Source: Chitinophagaceae bacterium UBA3961
GTDB taxonomy: Bacteria; Bacteroidota; Bacteroidia; Chitinophagales; Chitinophagaceae
Length of the DNA: 15,123 nt
Assembly: GCA_002385265.1 (NCBI GenBank)
Contig: DGDD01000235.1
Span: 1 to 15,123, forward strand
Reading direction: 5' to 3'
A program made the translations under genes and the position numbers. Under the pieces are notes generated by a model, which was not told where the DNA came from, did not search any database, and worked only from the letters and a program-made list of their open reading frames with translations. Shown one piece after another: positions 7,901 to 14,912 of this stretch. How positions within the stretch are numbered: the stretch's first letter is position 1; the number at the start of each line of letters is the position of its first letter.

Positions 7901-8583
7901 ATGCAGCTTCTTCTAATGTTGATTTCTATGGTTCCAGAAAAAGTACCCATCCTGATTTGGAAAAGTATTTCACACTGCTGGCTCCCTATTACAAAGAAAA
8001 TGCACAGGTGCAAAAGATCTTTGCAACTGCATTGAAGTTCCCGGTTGGAGCTACTCGAACAAAAGCTTTGTTGGGGTTAATTGGACAGGGAGTACCCGTA
8101 GATCATGTGCTATTAATAAGCACTGAAAAAAATCAAAAGGAGCGGAAGAAATTGTACGAGGGCTTGTATGTTTTAAAGCAATTGGATTGCATGTCGCCGG
8201 AGTACAAATCAGAAAATAAACTTTTGGAAACCGCCTTGGTTTCGGAGTTGGAAATAGATTCATTGAGTGAAATTGAAGTTATTAAAAAGCAATGGGTACA
8301 AAGTAAAACCGACTCGGGTTGGTTTTATATTTTAAAGTATCGTAAAACAGAGAAAGGTCCTTGGCGTATTGCGGGATTCGGCCTCATCGATTTTTCAAGA
8401 AACCATTTGGATATGGATTTCACGCATAAGCCAGAAGAAGTATTGAAAGATTTGGATAAGGCATTGAAAGCAGCTCAGCGCTCTTTGAATGGGTACTTGT
8501 TTGGTCTTCGTCCATCCGGAAGGTTCTATGCCAATCAGTTCAATCGTTACAGCCGATTCACAGATGACGATGAGGAGGAATAG
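4936..8583 (+). CDS. Giant exported TraB/GumN-family protein with long C-terminal extension
   Basis: A 1215-residue protein. I chose the ATG at 4936 because it opens a clean signal peptide (MNYKPFLLLCVLGLFMNVVSAQ, cut near A21); the ATG at 4909 would add 9 residues. Residues about 30-305 are a TraB/PrgY/GumN (TIKI-like) domain: LLWEISKKGDPKKSYLFGTMH with GTMH at 48-51, the acidic VAIELDP with Glu77, and VGVGAAHLAGERG with His277. Studied TIKI relatives are metal-dependent proteases, so peptidase activity is possible. Bacterial GumN proteins are normally about 300 residues. Here some 900 residues follow. Residues about 316-460 and 614-773 appear to be two diverged copies of one domain (SGFDIV ... 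FFNSIKLP and SGFDLV ... FFNSFELLP) with a different segment between them. About 780-1100 are helix-rich, perhaps HEAT-like. A short alpha/beta segment (WFYILKYRKTEKGPWRIAGF) and an acidic tail DDDEEE end the protein. The stop is 3 nt from the convergent ABC gene. The N-terminal family is clear; overall function is unknown. Confidence 0.85.
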   Translation: MNYKPFLLLCVLGLFMNVVSAQRPTGKYPSLLWEISKKGDPKKSYLFGTMHVSSKMVFHLSDSFYLGIKQSDVVAIELDPLEWQDQLYRYEEEVQNYQVYQNATADNFIRPFHLSFPAFKPQIKSALKEEPSISNGLLYRNYQGNENFEENTYLDLYIYQTARKLGKQTTGVEHYRRTQEVILQAKADQINEEIVESNQTKKEEEDREVGRTEAYGKINEAYRKGDLDLFDSMETIVSESKAYNEKFLYLRNEIQAASMDSIMKSGKKLFVGVGAAHLAGERGVIEILRRMGYTLRPIYMVNRDAAQKDQIDKIKAPVTLSEYAVPELGIAALMPGPFYRRTDNRAYQTYQYSDMSNGVYYLLSRVPYYSVITDLNKNKVIETIDSLLYENIPGKIISKTKITRGVFSGFDIVNKTRKGDSQRYQILVSPFEVFVFKVNGPDQYTSGAEVTKFFNSIKLPQYSAENELPTKPKSKSMLTQINKPKYWGDYFKGYQIGMVDTSNGKASLQMTFRLDQHDLIEEDSFSLAILAFNFEQVPIIKKELSRSFTMTPSGGLLKVSYETTDGNKLYAQYVATGGYFSFYVENQPELSGLIPSSKLVGLTSSEKPSWFIDSSLLFKVKTSYYPKTDQRTQDLMAAEKDLINKREYGSQFQTVYKNASFMDRSLKSGIFVTAIDFKGEYYNKDSTKFWKQYFWDPFAPNSLIYQKVDTFWSNRMISGFDLVLRDTASQKAVRKKVILNGNRMFVVSTDFDANAGLDEAQLEFFNSFELLPRIDSVSIFKSPMERWYADFSSSDSLLALKARKAINDTYFGKIGWTFLKKAIETGTRDKKEYVATKEQLIRELGYIKDSTSLVQRVQYLQELYDANADTTRYQNAVLQALANMDEKLAVTTFLKLIVNDPPVFEENNEYEELFSPFEDSLKLATLLFPEINKLISIESYKEPILDLLVTIKDSGLYKPEFSPELTKMIFDAKIELKKAVNTVQNEQIDAASSNVDFYGSRKSTHPDLEKYFTLLAPYYKENAQVQKIFATALKFPVGATRTKALLGLIGQGVPVDHVLLISTEKNQKERKKLYEGLYVLKQLDCMSPEYKSENKLLETALVSELEIDSLSEIEVIKKQWVQSKTDSGWFYILKYRKTEKGPWRIAGFGLIDFSRNHLDMDFTHKPEEVLKDLDKALKAAQRSLNGYLFGLRPSGRFYANQFNRYSRFTDDDEEE

Positions 8584-8586
8584 ATT

Positions 8587-10260
8587 TTAGAACCTGGGGA
8601 TCGCACTTAATAATTGTTGAGTGTAGGGCATCTGCGGATGATAAAATACATCGTGCGCAGTGCCTGTTTCAACAATGGAACCTTTGTTCATGACGAGGAT
8701 TCGGTCACTAATATAGTGTACTACATTCAAATCGTGTGTGATGAATAGAATGGTGAATTGAAAACTCTCTTTTAATTCTTGAAGAAGGTTTAAAACTTGG
8801 GCTTGAACACTTACATCCAATGCTGCAACCGATTCATCACAAACCATACAGGCAGGATTCAAAGTAAGGGCACGGGCAATCACAATTCTTTGGCGCTGAC
8901 CTCCACTGAATTCATGTGGATAGCGTTGAAGGATCTCTTTTGAAAGTTGAACTTTTTCCAATAACTCAATCACCTTGCTTTTTCTTTCTTGGTGATTGCC
9001 TCCCATTCCATGAACTTTCATGGGTTCAGTTAATGCTTGTTCAATGGTCATGGAAGGATTCAAACTGGAAAAGGGGTCTTGGAATACCAATTGCAGTTTT
9101 TTCCTGAGTTCTAAGTTAGAAAATTGACCAATAGCAGTTCCGTTCAACAATACATCGCCTGAATCGGCTGGAATCAATTGCAAGAGCGCTTTCCCCAAGG
9201 TTGTTTTACCCGAACCACTTTCGCCCACAATACCCAGTGTTTCTCCTTTGTAAATAGTAAGGTTGATATCTTTTAATGCTTGATAATAAGCTTTCGGTTT
9301 CCCTAACCAATTTCGTTTGGTTACAAATCGAACATTTAAATTCTTGATTTCAATGAAAGGTTGAATGCTGGCTGTGCTTTGAAATACTTTGTTATGAACG
9401 GAATCATTACTAAGAATGGATTCAACCGTTGGTAAAAGGCGCCCTTTGTAATCCGCTTGCGGTCTGCATTGAATCAATGCTTTCGTATACTCTTGCTGTG
9501 GATTTTGAAGCAATTGTTTGGTAGGTCCTTTTTCAATTAATTCGCCACGATACAAAACAATAGTTTGATCCGCAATTTCCGAAACCACGCCTAAATCATG
9601 TGTTATGAACAAGATGCCAATTCCGGTATTGCGTTGAAGTTCTTTTAATGTTTCAAGAATTGATGCTTGTACGGTTACATCTAGTGCAGTAGTGGGCTCG
9701 TCGCAAATTAACAAACGCGGTTTACAGCACATCGCTATAGCGATCACTATGCGCTGCTTTTGTCCGCCACTCAACTGATGCGGGTATTTATAATAGGTTT
9801 CTGAGGGATTCGGAATTTTCAGCAATTCTAATAATGAAACCGTTTCCGAAAATGCAGCTTTGGACTTGAGTTTTTTATGTTTTCTAATTGCTTCCGAAAT
9901 CTGTTCCCCAACGGTAATAAGTGGGTTTAAAGAACTCATGGGCTCTTGAAAAACCATTGCAATTTCGGTTCCTCTAATACTTTCCAGCATCGCCTCATCG
10001 CAATTTAAAAGATCAATTTGCGATCCATCTTTTTTGGTATAGAGAAGTGAACCCGATTGTTTGCCAATACTTTTTTTAGGGAGCAGGCCTAATAAGGATA
10101 AGGCTGTTACTGATTTCCCCGACCCTGATTCTCCCACTAGTGCCACTAATTCGTTTGTTTGGATGGTGAAATCAATACAATTGACAGCCGGTTTTTGTGG
10201 GCTGTTTGCAAAAGATAGTGAGTAGTTCTTTACTTCCAGTAACGGGGAGCGTGAAAGCAT
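8587..10260 (-). CDS. Oligopeptide/dipeptide-type ABC transporter ATPase with two fused cassettes
   Basis: A 557-residue cytoplasmic ATPase that would power a peptide/nickel-class (Opp/Dpp, GsiA/YejF-like) importer. It equals a DppD-like and a DppF-like subunit joined in one chain. Cassette 1: Walker A GESGSGKS 43-50, Q-loop Gln105, signature LSGGQ 163-167, Walker B LLICDE 182-187, His221, followed by the oligopeptide-type C-terminal stretch (NPQQEYTKALIQ). Cassette 2: Walker A GESGSGKT 346-353, Q-loop Gln394, signature FSGGQ 451-455, Walker B CMVCDE 471-476, His509. Both sites look competent. I start at the ATG at 10260; a TTG at 10275 would add 5 residues. No permease or binding-protein gene is in the window, so the partners must be elsewhere. 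It follows the AMP nucleosidase gene by 77 nt on the same strand, with a hairpin in the gap. Confidence 0.92.
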   Translation of the reverse strand: MLSRSPLLEVKNYSLSFANSPQKPAVNCIDFTIQTNELVALVGESGSGKSVTALSLLGLLPKKSIGKQSGSLLYTKKDGSQIDLLNCDEAMLESIRGTEIAMVFQEPMSSLNPLITVGEQISEAIRKHKKLKSKAAFSETVSLLELLKIPNPSETYYKYPHQLSGGQKQRIVIAIAMCCKPRLLICDEPTTALDVTVQASILETLKELQRNTGIGILFITHDLGVVSEIADQTIVLYRGELIEKGPTKQLLQNPQQEYTKALIQCRPQADYKGRLLPTVESILSNDSVHNKVFQSTASIQPFIEIKNLNVRFVTKRNWLGKPKAYYQALKDINLTIYKGETLGIVGESGSGKTTLGKALLQLIPADSGDVLLNGTAIGQFSNLELRKKLQLVFQDPFSSLNPSMTIEQALTEPMKVHGMGGNHQERKSKVIELLEKVQLSKEILQRYPHEFSGGQRQRIVIARALTLNPACMVCDESVAALDVSVQAQVLNLLQELKESFQFTILFITHDLNVVHYISDRILVMNKGSIVETGTAHDVFYHPQMPYTQQLLSAIPRF

Positions 10261-10298
10261 GTTGTGAAGATACAAAACTCTGCAGACTACCGCCGGTA

Positions 10299-10331
10299 AA
10301 GGGCAGCATCCGAATTGGATGCTATGCCTTT
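10299..10331 (-). terminator. Hairpin between AMP nucleosidase and ABC ATPase genes, terminator or attenuator
   Basis: Stem AAGGGCA plus GCATCC (10299-10311) pairs with GGATGC and TGCCTTT (10317-10322, 10325-10331): 13 pairs including one G-T, a 2-nt bulge and a 5-nt loop. It starts 6 nt after the AMP nucleosidase stop. On the minus strand it is followed by only a short CCTTTA, not a true U-tract, so termination may be partial and some transcripts could continue into the ABC gene. Confidence 0.5.
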
Positions 10332-10337
10332 GGCAGT

Positions 10338-11108
10338 TTAGAATTTGAGGTGACGAACCGTTAACCCATCATCGATCAATTGCTTTAATGAATCGATTCC
10401 AATTTTGATGTGTCTTTCTACAAAATTGCCGGTTACTTTCTTATCACTCTCTTCTGTTTTTACTCCTTCAGGAGTCATGGGTTGATCACTTACCAAGAGT
10501 AGGGCTCCGGTAGGGATCTTGTTGTAGAAACCTACAGAGAAGATGGTAGCCGTTTCCATGTCGATGGCATACGCACGCACTTTCTGGAGGTATTCTTTGA
10601 ACTGTTCGTCGTGTTCCCACACTCTACGGTTGGTGGTGTAAACAGTGCCTGTCCAATAATCTACTTCATGTTCACGAATGGTAGTAGATACTGCTTTTTG
10701 CAAAGCGAAGGCAGGTAAGGCCGGAACTTCAGGAGGGAAATAGTCATTGGAAGTACCTTCTCCTCTAATAGCAGCGATCGGAAGAATGAGGTCGCCAATT
10801 TGATTTCTCTTTTTGAGTCCGCCGCATTTACCAAGGAAAAGAACGGCTTTGGGCTCAATGGCAGTCATCAGATCCATCACGGTTGCAGCGGTTGGACTTC
10901 CCATTCCAAAATTGATAATTGTGATGTTTTCTGCGGTAGCGCATTGCATGGGGCGATCGGCACCTACGATGGGCACGTTGTGCCATTCGGCGAAAAGCTT
11001 CACATAATTACTGAAGTTGGTGAGAAGGATGTACTTTCCGAAGTTCTCCAGTTTTTCTCCGGTGTAGCGTGGGAGCCAGTTTTCAACGATTTCTTGCTTT
11101 GTTTTCAT
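10338..11108 (-). CDS. amn: AMP nucleosidase, Bacteroidota short form
   Basis: Cytoplasmic purine-salvage enzyme that hydrolyses AMP to adenine and ribose 5-phosphate. The 256 residues form a single nucleoside-phosphorylase-fold domain, without the extra N-terminal domain of the 484-residue enterobacterial Amn, as is usual in Bacteroidota. Visible motifs are NFGMGSPTAA (67-76), the phosphate-loop/base region FLGKCGGLKKRNQIGD (91-106), GEGTSNDYFPP (117-127), the ribose-binding AIDMETATIF (181-190, Glu185) and the catalytic aspartate region LLVSDQPMTPEG (Asp208). I start at ATG 11108 (MKTKQEIVENWLP); an upstream in-frame ATG at 11138 would add 10 untypical residues and run to the edge of a promoter-like site. 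It is divergent from the small nuclease-fold gene, with 81 nt between starts. The call is firm; distinction from other phosphorylase-fold enzymes rests on the overall match to the Bacteroidota family. Confidence 0.9.
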   Translation of the reverse strand: MKTKQEIVENWLPRYTGEKLENFGKYILLTNFSNYVKLFAEWHNVPIVGADRPMQCATAENITIINFGMGSPTAATVMDLMTAIEPKAVLFLGKCGGLKKRNQIGDLILPIAAIRGEGTSNDYFPPEVPALPAFALQKAVSTTIREHEVDYWTGTVYTTNRRVWEHDEQFKEYLQKVRAYAIDMETATIFSVGFYNKIPTGALLLVSDQPMTPEGVKTEESDKKVTGNFVERHIKIGIDSLKQLIDDGLTVRHLKF

Positions 11109-11167
11109 GTTGTTGGCTTTTATGTTAGTAAATATCAAAGAATAGGGTCATGGGCGGATTAATCCCA

Positions 11168-11175
11168 CAAATTTA
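11168..11175 (-). promoter_or_regulatory. Candidate -7 element for the AMP nucleosidase gene
   Basis: The minus strand reads TAAATTTG, an exact TAnnTTTG match, about 60 nt ahead of the ATG at 11108. No good -33 element is seen at the expected distance, so support is weak. Confidence 0.35.
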
Positions 11176-11189
11176 GTTATTTCGCAGCA

Positions 11190-11627
11190 ATGATCGCGAT
11201 AAACTATCCAAAACATGATTTCAGAACCAAAGCAGAATTGGGTAAAACGCTCATTTTCGATGAATGGAGGAAATTGTGGGTAACGCTAAGTCCTGAAGAG
11301 TGGGTGCGTCAACATGTATTACTTTACTTAACCAGCACGCTGAACTATCCTTCGGCATTGATTGCCGTAGAAAAAGAGTTGGATTTGGGTGGAATGAAAA
11401 AGCGTTTCGATGTGTTGGTGTACGATAGAAATCATCAACCCTGGCTCATGATTGAATGCAAGGCCATGGATGTGAACTTAGATGTGAAAGTGTTGGAACA
11501 AGTGATGCGCTACGGGATCAGTATTCCTGCTCCGTATTTGGTTATCACAAATGGCAGCTATACTTTGGGGTGGGAACGTAAAGACGGAACCTTGGTACCC
11601 ATTGAACAGTTCCCATTGTGGACTTAG
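11190..11627 (+). CDS. Stand-alone HSDR_N-type nuclease-fold protein
   Basis: A 145-residue protein matching the HSDR_N_2 family, the PD-(D/E)xK nuclease fold found at the N-terminus of type I restriction R subunits. The motif is KRFDVLVYD with Asp74, then WLMIECKA with the ExK pair Glu89 and Lys91; Glu61 and Gln104 (LEQVMRYG) sit where further fold residues are expected. This is followed by the typical PYLVITNG strand. There is no helicase part and no methylase or specificity gene nearby, so this is not a restriction system; the stand-alone form is, to my knowledge, widespread in Bacteroidota with no established role. It could be a DNA-repair or defence nuclease (inference). The gene is divergent from amn, and its TAG stop overlaps the TAA stop of the convergent acetyltransferase gene. 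Confidence 0.85.
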   Translation: MIAINYPKHDFRTKAELGKTLIFDEWRKLWVTLSPEEWVRQHVLLYLTSTLNYPSALIAVEKELDLGGMKKRFDVLVYDRNHQPWLMIECKAMDVNLDVKVLEQVMRYGISIPAPYLVITNGSYTLGWERKDGTLVPIEQFPLWT

Positions 11628-12172
11628 TTTATTCTTCTTTTTCGAATCGGAAATTCTTGTTTTATTTCTACAAATCCCGCTTTTTTATATACTTGTAAGG
11701 CTTTGGGATGATCGAGTGAGCAAGTATTCAATTGTATTTTGGGTTTCCCATAACCGGCTGCTTTATTGATGACCCAATTGAGCAAAGCGGGTCCCCATCC
11801 TTTACCCGTATGTTCCGGAAACAATCCGAAGTACTGAATTTCCACTGCATCCGTTAAATCAACCAATTCAATATAGCCAATGGTTTCACCGAGGTATTGA
11901 AACAGGTAGATGCTGGTTTGATCGTTGTTAATTGCCTCATTCAAGGCCTCATCTTCCATAAAAATTCGATCCAGCCAATTCCATTTTTCACCCACTGAAT
12001 AATACAAACTGCGGTATTCGTGTACGTCTCTCGGCGTCGACCACAGCACTGCGCTCACATTCTCCGGCAACGTTACTACAGAAGGGGTAGGAGACGGTTG
12101 TTCTAGGTAATGAACAGTAATGGGGATTTCTTCGAAAGATATGGTTGCGGGATTGATTCTTTTCATACTCAT
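11624..12172 (-). CDS. GNAT-family N-acetyltransferase
   Basis: A 182-residue acetyl-CoA-dependent acetyltransferase; substrate unknown. It shows the features of a common GNAT subfamily: EYRSLYYSVGEKWNWLDRI (52-70), IGYIEL (98-103), and motif A, EIQYFGLFPEHTGKGWGPAL (111-130). The acetyl-CoA loop reads TGKGWG, with Thr122 where Arg or Gln is usual. It ends KKAGFVEIKQEFPIRKRRIN. I start at ATG 12172 (MSMKRI) because this ATG overlaps the TGA of the preceding CHU_C gene as ATGA, a classic translational-coupling arrangement; a longer frame would reach 46 nt into that gene, and ATG 12166 is also possible. The pairing with a secreted adhesin-like protein probably reflects shared transcription rather than a shared pathway. 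Confidence 0.87.
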   Translation of the reverse strand: MSMKRINPATISFEEIPITVHYLEQPSPTPSVVTLPENVSAVLWSTPRDVHEYRSLYYSVGEKWNWLDRIFMEDEALNEAINNDQTSIYLFQYLGETIGYIELVDLTDAVEIQYFGLFPEHTGKGWGPALLNWVINKAAGYGKPKIQLNTCSLDHPKALQVYKKAGFVEIKQEFPIRKRRIN

Positions 12173-14883
12173 CGCACCAAAATTACAATACCTGTTCGAA
12201 TTACCGGCCCGCATAATCCTTCTCCTTTAATAACATACGTGTATCCACCGGCTGGTTGCGCTTCTCCTCTAAATTTTCCATCCCAACAATCTGATGCATC
12301 TTTCGTTGAAAACAGTCGAAGCCCCCAGCGATTGAAAACTGAAAACTCAGTGATATTTACATTTGCCCATGATCGAATACCGAAGCAATCATTTTTTCCA
12401 TCTCCGTTAGGGGTAAATGCATTGGGTACAGCAAATACGGGTCTTCCGGTTTTATTAACATCTACATAGATGGAAGCAGTGTCTGTACAGCCATTGGCAC
12501 CTGTGCCGGTAACCAAATAGGTGGTAGAAGTGGTTGGAGTCGCTTTTGTGGATACTGCTCCGGCATCGGCTAATGTAGAGGCGGGTGACCACACATAAGA
12601 TACGCCACCACTTGCTGTTAATTGCGCGTAAGGAAGGTCGCAAGTGATGTCATTCGACTTGGTTACTGCAATATCGGGCAAAGGAAGAACTGCTACTTCA
12701 ACATCGAAGCTTTTCTGGTATCCGCATGTTGATGAAACAATGGCAACTTGATAGGTAGTAGTTGTTGTGGGCCTTGCTACCGGATTGACAATGCTGGCAT
12801 TGCTCAAAGTACTGGCAGGCGACCAAGTGTACTGTGATTGACTTCCATTCGCACCGTCTAATGTAATAGACTTGCCAAAGCAAATAGAACCGCCTTTAGG
12901 AGTGTTGAAAATGGCAGGCTGTATGGCAACCACGGCATCAGTATTGGATGAAGGGGAATTTATACATCCGTTTTTATCCGTTATGCTCAATAGCTTATAG
13001 TTTGCATTAGCAGTAAGAATGTTAGGAGCATTGAATGTAAGGTCGCTTTCTATATTGGGTTGCACTATTAGATTTCCCTGTGGATCTTGATAACTAATAG
13101 TAAAAGGTCCAACACCTTTGAGTTTATGAAACAAAAGTTTGGCTTGCGTATTTGCACATATGGTATCACCAACAAGGTTCCCATCGGGTAGCTGATTCAC
13201 TCGGGCATAGAGAATATTCGTGGTAATTCTACAATTGATAGAGTTAATATTTGTGCTTTCAGCGGCTACCATACGATAGATCACATAAGTGCCATTGTTA
13301 TAATTTGGAGTAACGTTAATGGATAATGCATTTGAGTTGGGGATATCTGTCCAAGCATTGTTTCCGGTGCTTACTTGCCATCTATACGCCGGAGTACTAT
13401 ACCCACTTTGGATAGTTCCGTAAAGCTGGATGGAACTGCCTTCACAAATACTTACACTGTCTTTTTTCGAAACAGGGTCTAAAGAAGCTGTTGACAAAGG
13501 TCCACAAGGCCTGAATGTAATATCATCGATAGCTAAATCATTACCGGGTAAAGCAGCACCTCCGGGAGCATTGTTGATCATTTTTAGTATTACGCTCGAT
13601 TCCGTTGTTGGGAGGGTGAAATAAAATCCGTATTGGCGCCAAGTCATGGAAGTGCTTTCTGTAATAGGGCCAGTTGTGTAGCTACCAAGTACGGTACCAT
13701 CCAGTTTGGTGATTTGAAAAGTAACATCAGGATCCACTCCGTTTCCTTTGTTTAGATCAAGACAATTGGCCACCCATGCCGCAAATTCATAGGAAGTGCC
13801 TCCACAAAGGTTGGAGATGGTTTGTTTGTAGAATTCCAATCCCGCTGTTGCTTGCGAATTGTAAAAAGCCATATAACCATTGTTATCACCTGGAGTATGA
13901 TCAGGCGCACCCATGAACCAACCTTGGTTGGCAGGAACATTGTTGGTGATAGTGTATTGACCATCATTGGGAACAGGGGTGGCAGGATTGCCCGTTACAG
14001 CCAGGTAGTTCAAAGTAGTAGAAGCTCCCGGAACAGTAGTGGGTAAATCGGAAGCAGGATTGTTACCTGATCCAAAAGTGATATTCACTACAGGGTCGCC
14101 CAATGTTCCGTTGCAAAGCGTGTTTTGAACCTCACATAACGCCGCAACTTCGTCTGTATTGAGCGCTCGATTGTAGATACGAACATCATCTATTTTGCCT
14201 TTAAAACGGAGAGGATCTCCTGCCCACCAGCTTCCAATTAAAAGCTGTGTGTTAGTACACTCAAGTAAGTTTTGATATGTGGTTGTCTTCACGTCGGCGA
14301 GCACTCCATCTACATAAATTTTCAGAGTATTGTTTTCGAAACTCCCTACCAAGCAATGCCATTGATTGGTACTGAAATTGTTGGTCGTTCTTGCAAATGG
14401 ATTGCTTGGATCATACAAGTATTGTTGAAAACAAGAAGCTGTGAAGGGGGTCGTTCCAAAAAAATATCCGTATTGAACATCATAGTTTATTCCTAAGTTG
14501 TAGGTTGCAGCATAGCCGGTGCCATATTCGATTTTACCGAGGATCATCTGACCACCTGCAACTTCTGTGTTTATCATTGCAGCCACAGTAATCGCTTTAG
14601 TAGAGAGTTTACCTGCATCGTTTACTACAATGTAGTCGTTAGCGCCGTCAAACCTCATTGCACTGTTTGGGTTGTTGAAACGGTCGGTTGTAGGTTGGGG
14701 GTTCCCCATAATAACACCATTCAGGTTATTACCGGAAGCATCAGTAGCGGTGCCGTTCAATGGATAATAGGCAATTAGTCCATTGGTTAAGTTTACTTGC
14801 GAAAACGCATAGTTACAAATGCTCATCATCATTACAACAAGCAATATTCTCTGAATGCTGATCACCCCTCGTTTACTATACAT
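12169..14883 (-). CDS. Secreted LamG-domain protein with CHU_C (type IX secretion) C-terminus
   Basis: A 904-residue, probably cell-surface or secreted protein. The ATG at 14883 gives MYSKRGVISIQRILLVVMMMSICNYAFSQ, a Sec signal peptide cut near residue 29; a GTG at 14892 would add 3 residues. Residues 35-250 form a LamG/concanavalin-type jelly roll (GLIAYYPLNGTATDASGN, then IDDVRIYNRALNTDEVAALC). About 258-465 resemble the carbohydrate-binding-like module of cytophaga surface proteins (NGYMAFYNSQATAGLEFYKQ, then LAIDDITFRPCGP). About 465-815 are Ig/PKD-like repeats, including two similar units YTWSPASTLSNAS and YVWSPASTLADAG. About 815-904 are the gliding-motility-associated C-terminal domain (VPNAFTPNGDGKNDCFGI, VFNRWGLRLFST, WDGKFRGEAQPAGGYTYVI), the type B signal for export by the type IX system. 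Likely roles are adhesion or polysaccharide binding; no catalytic domain is seen. It overlaps the GNAT gene by 4 nt. Confidence 0.92.
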   Translation of the reverse strand: MYSKRGVISIQRILLVVMMMSICNYAFSQVNLTNGLIAYYPLNGTATDASGNNLNGVIMGNPQPTTDRFNNPNSAMRFDGANDYIVVNDAGKLSTKAITVAAMINTEVAGGQMILGKIEYGTGYAATYNLGINYDVQYGYFFGTTPFTASCFQQYLYDPSNPFARTTNNFSTNQWHCLVGSFENNTLKIYVDGVLADVKTTTYQNLLECTNTQLLIGSWWAGDPLRFKGKIDDVRIYNRALNTDEVAALCEVQNTLCNGTLGDPVVNITFGSGNNPASDLPTTVPGASTTLNYLAVTGNPATPVPNDGQYTITNNVPANQGWFMGAPDHTPGDNNGYMAFYNSQATAGLEFYKQTISNLCGGTSYEFAAWVANCLDLNKGNGVDPDVTFQITKLDGTVLGSYTTGPITESTSMTWRQYGFYFTLPTTESSVILKMINNAPGGAALPGNDLAIDDITFRPCGPLSTASLDPVSKKDSVSICEGSSIQLYGTIQSGYSTPAYRWQVSTGNNAWTDIPNSNALSINVTPNYNNGTYVIYRMVAAESTNINSINCRITTNILYARVNQLPDGNLVGDTICANTQAKLLFHKLKGVGPFTISYQDPQGNLIVQPNIESDLTFNAPNILTANANYKLLSITDKNGCINSPSSNTDAVVAIQPAIFNTPKGGSICFGKSITLDGANGSQSQYTWSPASTLSNASIVNPVARPTTTTTYQVAIVSSTCGYQKSFDVEVAVLPLPDIAVTKSNDITCDLPYAQLTASGGVSYVWSPASTLADAGAVSTKATPTTSTTYLVTGTGANGCTDTASIYVDVNKTGRPVFAVPNAFTPNGDGKNDCFGIRSWANVNITEFSVFNRWGLRLFSTKDASDCWDGKFRGEAQPAGGYTYVIKGEGLCGPVIRTGIVILVR

Positions 14884-14912
14884 GTACCGCACAAGAAAAT
14901 TATTAAGTCAAA

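Noticed and set aside
8587..10260. Possible ABCF-type translation or antibiotic-resistance ATPase, because two cassettes lie in one chain
   Set aside because: The cassettes have the oligopeptide-transporter signature and C-terminal stretch, and there is no ABCF interdomain linker, so the DppD-DppF-like fusion fits better.
10800..11162. 120-codon plus-strand open frame opposite amn
   Set aside because: Fully antisense to a confident AMP nucleosidase gene, with no recognisable motif and no separate expression signal.
11190..12172. Toxin-antitoxin or restriction-modification pair formed by the nuclease-fold protein and the GNAT protein
   Set aside because: The genes are convergent, not an operon. 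The GNAT belongs to a broad subfamily unlike the TacT/AtaT toxins, and no methylase, specificity subunit or antitoxin is present.
12110..12469. 119-codon plus-strand open frame across the GNAT start and CHU_C end
   Set aside because: Antisense to the conserved CHU_C domain and the coupled GNAT start; composition looks like a reverse-complement shadow.
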